A stretch of 46,791 nucleotides of DNA from JAYZDP01 sp036337765 (lineage in GTDB: Bacteria > Acidobacteriota > Thermoanaerobaculia > Multivoradales > Multivoraceae), in the NCBI GenBank assembly GCA_036337765.1, contig JAYZDP010000188.1, positions 1 through 46,791 of the forward strand, given 5' to 3'. The translations under genes and the position numbers were made by a program. The notes beneath the pieces were generated by a model that saw only the letters and a program-made list of their open reading frames with translations, did no database searches and was not told where the DNA came from. Shown one piece after another: positions 1-8,033 of the stretch. The stretch's first letter is position 1. Each line of letters opens with the position of its first letter.

Positions 1-963
1 GAAGATCCCGGGCACCCGAAAGCCACCCTCCCAGGCCGAGTGCTTGCCGTCGCGAAACGGGCCCGGGGAGCCTCCCAGGTCGTGGTAAGTCAGCCAGGGC
101 CCGTTGTCGCTCGAGAAGACGACCAGGGTGTCCTCGGCGACGCCGGCGTCGCCGAGGGCTGCAATCACCTCGCCGACCGACCCGTCGAGCTCCTCGATCA
201 CGTCGCCGTACAGGCCTGCGCGGGAGTGACCCTCGAACTCTGGCGAAGCGAAGATCGGCACGTGCGGCATGGTGTGGCCGAGATACAGAAAGAAGGGACG
301 TTCCTCGGCGATCTGCTCGCGCATCCATCCAACCGATTCTTCGGTGTAGCGCTTGGTGAGCGTCGGCTGGTGGGTCGGGCTCTCGATCTCGTCCTTCTGG
401 CGCCAGAGCGAGAACACGAAGTCCTCCCAGCTAGCGGCCTTCATGCCCTCGTAGGTGTGCGGCACCTCGGGCCGCCGCCCGCCGTCGTTGAAGTCCTCGA
501 CGCCGTAGAAGTAGTCGAAGCCGGCGTCGTTCGGATGCACTCCCCCGTCGGCGAACCGCCCCGACATTCCCCACTTGCCGATGTAGGCGGTCGCATACCC
601 GGCGTCTCCAAACATGTCTCCCAGGGTGATTTCACTCTCAGGCAGGTTTCCCCAGCGATTGAGATCTCCATGGATGCGGATCGGCATGCGCCCGGTCATG
701 AGCGCGATCCGGCTCGGGTTGCATAGCGGGCTCGATGCGTAGAACGACGTCCAACGCTGCCCCTCGGCCGCCAGCCGGTCAATGTTTGGCGTGCGGATCA
801 GGGGGTGACCGTGCGACGACAGATCGCCGTAGCCCATGTCGTCGGTGAGGATGATGACGACGTTCGGACGCGCCTCCGTTTGCGACGCCTTGGCGGCCGG
901 CCGCTCCGGGGATGCCGCGCAGGCACCCAGGATGAGCGCCAGAAGTGGCTTTGTGATCTGCAT
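1..963 (-). CDS. Sulfatase, probable lipoprotein (3' end cut by window)
   Basis: Formylglycine-type sulfatase, hydrolysing a sulfate ester outside the cytoplasm; the substrate cannot be read from sequence. 321 codons are visible and the C-terminus lies beyond base 1. The start ATG (961-963) is followed by a short hydrophobic stretch ending LGAC (Cys15), a plausible lipobox. Metal-binding Asp41-Asp42 lie in LTDDMGYGD, and the family signature C-x-P-S-R (Cys81-Asn-Pro-Ser-Arg85, followed by TGR) carries the cysteine normally oxidised to formylglycine. YIGKWG and a later SSDNGPW segment are also typical. No maturase (FGE or anSME) is visible in the window. An arylsulfotransferase-like lipoprotein lies 9 kb away; a functional link is speculative. 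The family call is firm, the lipoprotein call moderate. Confidence 0.93.
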   Translation of the reverse strand, partial: MQITKPLLALILGACAASPERPAAKASQTEARPNVVIILTDDMGYGDLSSHGHPLIRTPNIDRLAAEGQRWTSFYASSPLCNPSRIALMTGRMPIRIHGDLNRWGNLPESEITLGDMFGDAGYATAYIGKWGMSGRFADGGVHPNDAGFDYFYGVEDFNDGGRRPEVPHTYEGMKAASWEDFVFSLWRQKDEIESPTHQPTLTKRYTEESVGWMREQIAEERPFFLYLGHTMPHVPIFASPEFEGHSRAGLYGDVIEELDGSVGEVIAALGDAGVAEDTLVVFSSDNGPWLTYHDLGGSPGPFRDGKHSAWEGGFRVPGIF

Positions 964-1009
964 GAGAAGGCCCGGCGGCAATAGTACCCAGCTCCCCAGA
1001 ACGCCGTCC

Positions 1010-1795
1010 CTAGCCGTCGAACCGCGGCTCGCGCTTCTCGACGAACGCGCGGAAGGCCTCCTGGGTGTCGGCGCTCTTGGAGATCCGCTGGTGATCGACG
1101 GTCTCGTGGTCGAGGTAGGCGTCGAAGTCCATCGACTCGGCTTCCAGATAGTGGGCCTTCATACTCTTGAGCGCCGCCGGCGACTTGCGCGCCAATCTGG
1201 ACACGATCGCGGCCACCTCCTCACGGAACACGTCGTCGTCGTAGGTGCGGGCGACCAGACCCATACGTTCGGCATCGGCGGCCGAGAACTTCTCGCACAG
1301 AAGCGAGAGCTCGCGTGCCTTCGAGGCGCCGACCAGCCGCGGTAGCGACCAGGGCAGTCCCATATCGCCGGCCACGGCGACGTTGAGAAACGCGGTAGAG
1401 AGATTCACCGAACGCGCGGCCAGGCGCAGATCGCAGCCGCAGGCCCAGCCGAACCCCGCCCCGGCGCAGGCGCCGTTGATCGCGGCGATGGTGATCGCGG
1501 GCATGCTGTGCAGCAGGCCCGCTACCCGGAAGTGCTCGACCTCGAGTGGCGCGTCGGCGGCCGGATCGCGGTCCTGCGACGTGTAGTGGCCGAGATCCGC
1601 GCCGGGGCAGAAGCCGCGCCCGGCCCCCGTCAGAACGAGCACACGAATCGAATCGTCCTGCGCGGCGCGCGACACAGCGTCGTGCGTTTCGCGCACCATC
1701 TGGTTGGTCATCCCGTTCAGGCGATCGGGCCTGTTCAGTGTCAGCTTGGCCACGCCATGATCGACGTCGTAAAGGATGGTGCCGTAGTCGCTCAT
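1010..1795 (-). CDS. Enoyl-CoA hydratase/isomerase (crotonase) family protein
   Basis: A 261-residue crotonase-fold enzyme acting on an acyl-CoA. An open frame runs further upstream, but the ATG at 1793-1795 (protein begins MSDYGTILYDV) is where family similarity begins. The two oxyanion-hole loops are visible as GRGFCPGADL and INGACAGAGFG. Where hydratases carry the second catalytic Glu, this protein has VAGDMGLPWSL, i.e. an Asp, which is closer to PaaG-like isomerases and other single-acid crotonases; true hydratase activity is therefore uncertain. It is divergent from an acyl-CoA ligase 102 bp away, and an acyl-CoA carboxylase follows that ligase, so a small fatty- or aromatic-acid CoA cluster is likely. 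Confidence 0.9.
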   Translation of the reverse strand: MSDYGTILYDVDHGVAKLTLNRPDRLNGMTNQMVRETHDAVSRAAQDDSIRVLVLTGAGRGFCPGADLGHYTSQDRDPAADAPLEVEHFRVAGLLHSMPAITIAAINGACAGAGFGWACGCDLRLAARSVNLSTAFLNVAVAGDMGLPWSLPRLVGASKARELSLLCEKFSAADAERMGLVARTYDDDVFREEVAAIVSRLARKSPAALKSMKAHYLEAESMDFDAYLDHETVDHQRISKSADTQEAFRAFVEKREPRFDG

Positions 1796-1897
1796 GAGTC
1801 CGTCCCTTCGTCTCTTTATCGCTTGTCGGAGCCTTGATTCTAGCGGCGCGTCCGTGGGTACTTCTGTTAGTTTCCGCCAAACCGAAACGAGGGATCG
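1796..1897. promoter_or_regulatory. Divergent intergenic region between crotonase and acyl-CoA ligase
   Basis: 102 bp separate the two divergent starts, so both promoters must lie here. A purine-rich Shine-Dalgarno candidate (GAGGGA) sits just before the ligase ATG. I see no convincing palindrome or -35/-10 pair. Confidence 0.45.
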
Positions 1898-3574
1898 ATG
1901 CCCACGAGAGCAGAAGCCATCGCCCAGCTGACGGCCGCCGGCCAGCCGCACGAGCTCGTCGCCGAAGAGCTCTACGGCAAGCTGTGCCGAACCTTCAAGA
2001 ATGCCCCACCGACGCTGCGCGAGCTCTACCATGAGACTCGCAGCGGCGAGACCTTCCTGGTCTACGACGATGAGCGCTACAGCTTCGAGGAGACCTACCA
2101 GCTGGCGTGCCGTGTGGCGGGCATCCTGGTCGACGACTACGGCGTGCTCAAGGGCGACCGGGTGGCGATCTCGATGCGCAACTTCCCCGAGTGGGTGATC
2201 TGCTTCATGGCGGCCACCTCGATCGGAGCCATCGCGGTGGCGATGAACGCGCTGTGGCACTCCGACGAGATGGAGTACGGGCTGACCGACAGTGGGGCGA
2301 AGGTGCTGTTCGCCGATCAGGAGCGACTCGACCGCCTGGCCGACTGCTCAAACGCGCCATCGGTGGACGTCATCGCGGTGCGGCCGCTCGGTGAGCTGCC
2401 CGATTCGGTGGCCGACTATCGAGAGCTCGTTGCCGCCCGACCGCCCCAGGAGATGCCCGCGACCGATGCCGGGCCACGCGACGACGCTCTGATCCTCTAC
2501 ACGTCGGGCTCGACAGGCCGCCCCAAGGGCGCGGTGAGCTGTCACCGCAATGTGGTGACGGCGCTCATGTCGTGGGAGCTCGATGTACAGGCGGGGCTTC
2601 TGGTCCTCGGCGAGGAGCCGCCCGCGCTCGAGCACCAGGCCGCGAGCCTGTGTGCGGTGCCGCTGTTTCACGCTACCGGGTCGCACGCGGTGTATCTGAA
2701 CTCATACCGCAATCAGCGCAAGATGGTGCTGATGTACAAGTGGGACGCCGAGCGGGGCGCCGAGATCATCGAACGCGAGAAGATCACCTCGTTCATCGCG
2801 CCGGCGGCGATGACCGGCGATCTGGTGCAGACAGCCAGATTGACGAAGCGCGACCTGTCGACGCTCATGGGCGTCGGCGGCGGCGGTGCACCGCGAGCAC
2901 CCGAGCAGGTCAAGCAGATCGACGAGGCCTTCGCCAACGCGATGCCAGGTACCGGTTGGGGAATGACCGAGACCAACGCCATCGGCACCGGAATCGGCGG
3001 TCAGGACTACCTCGATCGCCCGGCCAGCTCGGGTCGCTGCTCGGCGGTGCTCGATATGCGCGTCGTCGACGAAGACGGAGCCGAGTTGACCGCCGACGAG
3101 CGCGGAGAGCTGCACATCCGCGGTACCTCGGTCATTCGTGGCTACTGGAACCGCCCGGACGCGGACGCGGAGACCTTCACCGAAGATGGCTGGCTGCGTA
3201 CGGGCGACGTGGCGTACCTCGACGACGAGGGGTTTCTGTTCATCGTCGACCGCATCAAGGACTTGGTGATCCGCGGCGGCGAGAACATCGGCTGCGGCCA
3301 GGTTGAAGCGGCCATTCTCGAGCACCCGGGCGTGCTCGAGGCCTCGGTCTACGCAGTTCCCGACAGGCGTCTCGGTGAGGAGGTGGGGGCGACCGTGTAC
3401 TGCGCGGGCGAGGTCGGCGAGGAGGAGCTGCGTGCGTTTCTCGACGCCAGACTCGCCCGCTTCGAGATCCCGCGCTATTTCGACTTTGCAGCCGAGCCAC
3501 TACCGCGGATCGCATCGGGCAAGATCTTCAAGCGAGGCCTGCGTGAAGCAGCGGTCGCCAGGCTCGGGGCCTGA
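1898..3574 (+). CDS. Class I acyl-CoA synthetase (fatty-acid/aromatic-acid CoA ligase)
   Basis: A 558-residue adenylate-forming enzyme that activates a carboxylic acid to its acyl-AMP and then to the CoA thioester. The A3 phosphate loop is YTSGSTGRPKG (Tyr201 to about residue 211), the A5 motif is GWGMTETN (from Gly353), the A7/A8 hinge region contains GWLRTGD and IVDRIKDLVIRGGENI, and the A10 lysine is Lys542 in SGKIFKR. All catalytic motifs are present and length is normal. The acid substrate cannot be predicted. It is convergent with the carboxylase gene, the two TGA stops being two bases apart, and divergent from the crotonase. The product could feed the crotonase and the acyl-CoA carboxylase next door. 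Confidence 0.95.
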   Translation: MPTRAEAIAQLTAAGQPHELVAEELYGKLCRTFKNAPPTLRELYHETRSGETFLVYDDERYSFEETYQLACRVAGILVDDYGVLKGDRVAISMRNFPEWVICFMAATSIGAIAVAMNALWHSDEMEYGLTDSGAKVLFADQERLDRLADCSNAPSVDVIAVRPLGELPDSVADYRELVAARPPQEMPATDAGPRDDALILYTSGSTGRPKGAVSCHRNVVTALMSWELDVQAGLLVLGEEPPALEHQAASLCAVPLFHATGSHAVYLNSYRNQRKMVLMYKWDAERGAEIIEREKITSFIAPAAMTGDLVQTARLTKRDLSTLMGVGGGGAPRAPEQVKQIDEAFANAMPGTGWGMTETNAIGTGIGGQDYLDRPASSGRCSAVLDMRVVDEDGAELTADERGELHIRGTSVIRGYWNRPDADAETFTEDGWLRTGDVAYLDDEGFLFIVDRIKDLVIRGGENIGCGQVEAAILEHPGVLEASVYAVPDRRLGEEVGATVYCAGEVGEEELRAFLDARLARFEIPRYFDFAAEPLPRIASGKIFKRGLREAAVARLGA

Positions 3575-3576
3575 CG

Positions 3577-6500
3577 TCAGGGGCGGAACTGCAGCGGCCG
3601 GGGCCGTAGGCGCTCTGGCTCGGCGACCATCCGGTACGCGCTCTCGACCCACTCGCAGATGAACTGACGCGTGTCTCTGGGGTCGATCATCTCCTCGATC
3701 TGAAAGCGATTGAGCGGCCCGACCGGTCCGCGAGCGCTCTCGATCCGTTCCATGAGCTCGGCTCGCAGGGCGTTCGGGTCCTCGGCCTCGGCAAGCTGGC
3801 GCTTATAGGCCGCCTCGATCCCACCTTCCGGCGGGATGCCGCCGACGTCGGCTGCGGGCCAGGTAACGCGCAGCGAGGGCTGCGCCCGTGGCGTGGCGTA
3901 GTTGTTGCCGGCGACGCCGAAGCTGCGCCGCATGAGGACCGTGAAGATCGGCACCGCGATCTGGGCGAAAGCCACCATCCACTCGCCGCCCTTGCGGATC
4001 GTGCCGGTGATCTCGTGCTCCAGGCCGACCGCGAAGCCCGGGTTGTCGACCAGGTTGAGGATCGGGATGTGGAAGAGATCGCACACGTCGAGCAGCCGCC
4101 TCAACTTGTCGCAGCCGTCGGCGGTGAGCGCGCCGCCGTTGGCGTGGCGGCTGTCCGACGCGATGACCCCCAGCGGGTGGCCGTTGAAGCGGACGAGCCC
4201 GGTCACCTGATCGGTGCCCCACAGCGGCCCGATTTCGAAGAACGAGTCGTTGTCGGCCATCAGTCGGATCGCCTTGCGGATGTCGAAGGTGGTGGTGCGC
4301 TTGCGCGGGATGAGGGTGAAGAGATCTTCTTCGCGCCGGTCGGTCGGGTCGGCCGAGGCCGCGACGGGCGGGGTCTGATAGACGCTCGGCGGTAGGTACG
4401 ACAGGAATCGGCGAGTCATCTCGGTCGCCTCTTCCTCGGTCTCGGCGAGATTGTCGACCGAGCCGTTGGTGCAGTGGATGTGCCAGCCGCCGAGATCCTC
4501 CTTGGAGATGTCGTAGCCCATCGCCGGGCGCACCACCGGCGGGCCGGCGACGAAGAGTTGGGCGACGTCGCGCACCATGACCGAGAAGTGGCCCAGAACG
4601 GCCTTGGCGGCGCCGATGCCGACCACCGAGCCGAGCAGCATGTTGACCACGGGTACGGTCGCCAGCTGCTCGGTGTACATCGAGGAGCCGAGGTGTCCCG
4701 GCAGGAACGAGCCGCCGGTTCCGGCGACGCGTGGTCTCCCGGCCTTGATCGCGCCCGAACTCTCCTTCGCCGCGGACTCGCCGGCCGTTTTCTGCCTCGG
4801 CACCATCGCCGCCACGCTGCCGCCGCCCGACGACCCGTCGAGAAGGCGGATCGACGGCGCTCGCAGCTCCATCGAAAGCTTGTCGAGATGATGGCTCTTG
4901 GCGCCGATGGCGCCGTCGGCGTGGCCGCCGCGTGAGGTGAAGTCGTCCGCGCACACGATCGCCGTACGTCCCTCGATCTTGCCCCAGCCGCCGACATGGT
5001 TAGCCGGGGTGAAGGCCTCGATCTGCCCCTCCTCGTCGTAGGAGGCGAAGCCGGCGGCGCTACCGATCTCGTGGAAGCTGCCGTCGTCGAGGAGCAGGTC
5101 GATCCGCTCCCGGCAGGTCAGCTTGCCGCGGCCGCGCTGGCGCACGACACCGGGGTCTTCGGATCCAGGCGCGAGGCGCTGCTCGGCGAGGCGCTTGAGG
5201 GTCTGGACGTCTTCGAGCGTCGGGGCCCAGGTCTGGGCGCCGTAGCGCGGCTCTGCGTCATCTGCGGCGCCCGCCAGTGGCGTTACCACCGCGACGATCT
5301 GCCCGGCCGCTACCGTGTCCCCTTCCTCCAGGGTTTGCAGGTCGGTCACGGTGCCGTCGCAGGGCGCGGTCACCATCGCCTCCATCTTCATGGCGCTGAT
5401 GATCATCACCGGCTCGCCCGCCTCGACGGTCTCGCCCACCTCGATCCGAACCTCGACTACGGATCCCGCCATTGGCGCTTCGACCCCGCGATCACTCTGC
5501 GCTACGTCGAGCGACGGATGCGTGACGATCGCAGCGCCGCCCGCGCCCGATCTGTGCCGTGAGCTCCCCGCGCCAACGGCGGCGGCCTGCTGTGCGAGTA
5601 GCGACAGCGGACTGCCGTTGCCTGCCACTGCCGGCGGGGAAGGTGCGACCAAGTCGGGCTTTTCCGCGAGCAGCGAGGTCCTCGCATCGCCGGCGCGTAC
5701 TGCGTCGCTCGCCAGGATCGCCTGCAGCTGTGCAAGGTTGGTCTGGAGGCCCGCGATGTGGAATTCGTCCAGCGCCCGGCAGGTGCGATCGAGGGCGGAG
5801 GCATAGGCCCCATCGGCCGAGCGCGAGTGGCAGATCACCTTCGCCAGCAGGGGATCGAACTGCGGCGGCGGACTGTAGCCGAGGTAACCGCAGGCGTCGA
5901 CGCGAATGCCAGCACCCGAGGGCTCCTTGTACGCCTCGAGGGTACCCTGGCCCTGAGCGACGACGCGGGCTTGGATCGCGAATCCCCGCGGCGCACTCGG
6001 CGAGGCCGGGTCGAGGCCGAGATCGGCCAGCGTCGCGCCGGCCGCGATGTGGAACTGGGCCTCGACGATGTCGACGCCGGCCACCTCTTCGGTGATCGTG
6101 TGCTCGACCTGGATGCGCGGGTTGCACTCGATGAAGAAGTGCTCGCCGGTCTCAGGCGAGACCAGGAACTCGACCGTGCCCGCGTTGGTGTAGTCGGCGG
6201 CCGCGGCCAGCCGGACGGCTTCGGTGAGGATGCTCTGGCGCACCTTGTCGTCGAGACCTGGCGCGGGTGCAATCTCGAGCACCTTTTGATTTCGCAGCTG
6301 CACCGAGCAGTCGCGCTCCCACAGGTGCGTCACGTTGCCGGCCGTGTCGGCGAGGATTTGCACCTCGATGTGCCTGGGGCGAGAGACGAGCTTCTCGAGG
6401 AAGACCGTACCGTCTCCGAAGGCTGCCTCGGCTTCGCTCTGGCATCGAGCAAGGGCCTCGGCCATCTCGTCGGCGGTCGCGACGGCTCGCATCCCGCGTC

Positions 6501-7005
6501 CGCCGCCGCCAGCGGCCGCTTTGAGCATGACCGGGTAGCCGATCGACTCGGCCACCGCGGCCGCCTCTTGGGCGCTCGCGAGCGGCTTACGGCTTCCGGG
6601 GACTACCGGGATGCCGAGCGAGGTGGCCAGCTCCCGCGCGCGAACCTTGTCGCCGAACAGCGCCAGCGCTTCGGGTGAGGGCCCGATGAAGGCGATGCCT
6701 TCCGCGGCGCAGCGCGAGGCGAAGATGGGGTTTTCCGCCAGAAAGCCATAGCCGGGATGGAGCGCTTCGCAGCCGCACGACTTCGCGACCTCAATCACCG
6801 CGTCGCCATCGAGATAGGCGGCGACGCCGTCGCTCGAGCCGTTGCCGAGTGGATGGGCCTCGGTGGTGATGCGTGTGTGCAGCGAAAGGGCGTCGACCGG
6901 GGCGTAGACGCCGACCGACTCGACGCCGAGTGCCGAGGCGGCCTTCGCGATGCGAATGGCGATTTCGCCGCGGTTCGAGATGAGAACGCGATTGAGCACG
7001 GCCAC
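3577..7005 (-). CDS. Single-chain biotin-dependent acyl-CoA carboxylase (BC-BCCP-CT)
   Basis: 1142 residues carrying a complete biotin-dependent carboxylase in one chain. Biotin carboxylase occupies roughly residues 1-450, with the glycine-rich ATP loop GGGGRGM at 166-172 and the NPRIQVEH catalytic segment near residue 300. The biotin carrier domain is at about 510-580 with biotinyl Lys540 in ISAMKMEA. Carboxyltransferase fills about 600-1142, with an N-half oxyanion loop (SSGGGSV) and a C-half ending in GGIPPEGGIEAAYKRQL. Separate alpha and beta chains are usual for propionyl- and methylcrotonyl-CoA carboxylases; this order and size match the single-chain long-chain acyl-CoA carboxylase type described from mycobacteria. 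The acyl specificity is not evident. No birA or separate beta subunit is nearby. Confidence 0.94.
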   Translation of the reverse strand: MAVLNRVLISNRGEIAIRIAKAASALGVESVGVYAPVDALSLHTRITTEAHPLGNGSSDGVAAYLDGDAVIEVAKSCGCEALHPGYGFLAENPIFASRCAAEGIAFIGPSPEALALFGDKVRARELATSLGIPVVPGSRKPLASAQEAAAVAESIGYPVMLKAAAGGGGRGMRAVATADEMAEALARCQSEAEAAFGDGTVFLEKLVSRPRHIEVQILADTAGNVTHLWERDCSVQLRNQKVLEIAPAPGLDDKVRQSILTEAVRLAAAADYTNAGTVEFLVSPETGEHFFIECNPRIQVEHTITEEVAGVDIVEAQFHIAAGATLADLGLDPASPSAPRGFAIQARVVAQGQGTLEAYKEPSGAGIRVDACGYLGYSPPPQFDPLLAKVICHSRSADGAYASALDRTCRALDEFHIAGLQTNLAQLQAILASDAVRAGDARTSLLAEKPDLVAPSPPAVAGNGSPLSLLAQQAAAVGAGSSRHRSGAGGAAIVTHPSLDVAQSDRGVEAPMAGSVVEVRIEVGETVEAGEPVMIISAMKMEAMVTAPCDGTVTDLQTLEEGDTVAAGQIVAVVTPLAGAADDAEPRYGAQTWAPTLEDVQTLKRLAEQRLAPGSEDPGVVRQRGRGKLTCRERIDLLLDDGSFHEIGSAAGFASYDEEGQIEAFTPANHVGGWGKIEGRTAIVCADDFTSRGGHADGAIGAKSHHLDKLSMELRAPSIRLLDGSSGGGSVAAMVPRQKTAGESAAKESSGAIKAGRPRVAGTGGSFLPGHLGSSMYTEQLATVPVVNMLLGSVVGIGAAKAVLGHFSVMVRDVAQLFVAGPPVVRPAMGYDISKEDLGGWHIHCTNGSVDNLAETEEEATEMTRRFLSYLPPSVYQTPPVAASADPTDRREEDLFTLIPRKRTTTFDIRKAIRLMADNDSFFEIGPLWGTDQVTGLVRFNGHPLGVIASDSRHANGGALTADGCDKLRRLLDVCDLFHIPILNLVDNPGFAVGLEHEITGTIRKGGEWMVAFAQIAVPIFTVLMRRSFGVAGNNYATPRAQPSLRVTWPAADVGGIPPEGGIEAAYKRQLAEAEDPNALRAELMERIESARGPVGPLNRFQIEEMIDPRDTRQFICEWVESAYRMVAEPERLRPRPLQFRP

Positions 7006-7200
7006 TGACCTCCCGGGGAGTGGGAGTCTATCGCCGCCGCCTGACGAATAGATGCGGACGTGGCCCGTAGTGCTGCAGAGAAGGGATAACGATTGTGACC
7101 ATCCTCATGCGCTATCGGCGACGCGAGCTCGTGGTCGCCAGTTCGTAGCCTCCCGTCGCGGGAGCCGGTAAGCTCCCTCGCCGAGGGGGAGGCCGAGGGG

Positions 7201-7809
7201 ATGGCGATCAAGATCTACCACTGCAAGGGCGCACGATCGTTGCGCCCCGTCTGGACCGCTGAAGAGATGGAACTCGACTACGAGCTCGAGACCCTGCCCT
7301 TCCCGCCACGTGTCTTGCAGAAGGACTACCTCTCGATCAACCCGTTGGGCACCGTTCCCTGCATGACCGACGGCGACACCTGGATGAGCGAGTCGGCCGG
7401 TATCAGCCACTATTTTGTCGAGAAGTACGGGCCTACACCGCTGCGCGTCGACCCCACGGATCCCGAGTACGGGTCGTTTCTCAACTGGACTTACTTCTCT
7501 GACGCAACGCTTACCTTTCCTCAGACCCTCTTCTTGCGCTACACCCGCCTCGAACCTGAACAGCGGCGCGTACCCCAGGTCGCCGAGGATTACAGGCGTT
7601 GGTTTCTTGGCCGACTGCGCCTGGTGGAGCAGGCCACGGCCGACCGGGAGTTCCTGGTCTGCGGGCGCTTTACGATCGCCGACATCTGCGTCGGCTATGG
7701 TCTGAAGCTCGCGATGTCCCTAGGCATCGACGATTTCAAGGAAAACACGCGGCGCTATTGGGATCGCCTGCAAGAGATCCCCTCCTATCAGCGGGTCGCT
7801 GATCTCTAG
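7201..7809 (+). CDS. Glutathione S-transferase-like protein
   Basis: 202 residues with a GST layout. An N-terminal thioredoxin-fold half (IKIYHCKGARSLRPVWTAEEM) contains the cis-proline glutathione-binding segment NPLGTVPCM and the following ES (WMSESAGI). A helical C-terminal half contains FTIADICVGY, the usual FTxADI motif. Likely cytosolic conjugation, isomerisation or reduction using glutathione or another thiol; the substrate is unknown. The ATG is preceded by purine-rich sequence (GGGGGAGG). It is divergent from the carboxylase across a 195-bp gap in which I see no other gene. Its stop overlaps the stop of a small P-loop remnant on the other strand. Confidence 0.88.
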   Translation: MAIKIYHCKGARSLRPVWTAEEMELDYELETLPFPPRVLQKDYLSINPLGTVPCMTDGDTWMSESAGISHYFVEKYGPTPLRVDPTDPEYGSFLNWTYFSDATLTFPQTLFLRYTRLEPEQRRVPQVAEDYRRWFLGRLRLVEQATADREFLVCGRFTIADICVGYGLKLAMSLGIDDFKENTRRYWDRLQEIPSYQRVADL

Positions 7810-7907
7810 CTTCCTCGCGCCGACCGCTGCGCGTCGAGACTTTCCAGCCACGCGTCGACGGTGGTCTTGCCAGCGCAGGGACAGCCGATGACGAGGATTC
7901 GGCGCAT
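7806..7907 (-). pseudogene. Remnant of a small P-loop NTPase/kinase
   Basis: A 33-codon reading frame starting with ATG and ending in TAG. Its protein begins MRRILVIGCPCAGKTTVDAW, which has a hydrophobic beta strand followed by a perfect Walker A sequence (G-x4-G-K-T), as at the start of small nucleotide-kinase-like proteins of the FlaR/adenylate-kinase type. Nothing of the remaining ~130 or more residues follows; after about 20 more residues the frame stops, antiparallel to the end of the GST gene. I call it a truncated relic rather than a functional peptide. It is too short for most gene callers. Confidence 0.5.
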
Positions 7908-8033
7908 CTGAGGCGTGAGTCGGACGGTAGCATCGCAGGAAAAGCCCGAGCCAGGCATGCTAGTCTTGAGCTTCCTCGGCGCGTCCGCGCCATGTCCCTT
8001 CCCTCGATCCAGCCGCACCCAACAGGGAAAGCC

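Noticed and set aside
3570..3581. Perfect 12-bp palindrome CCTGACGTCAGG
   Set aside because: It arises because two convergent genes both end in TGA two bases apart; there is no loop or T-run and no reason to call it an operator.
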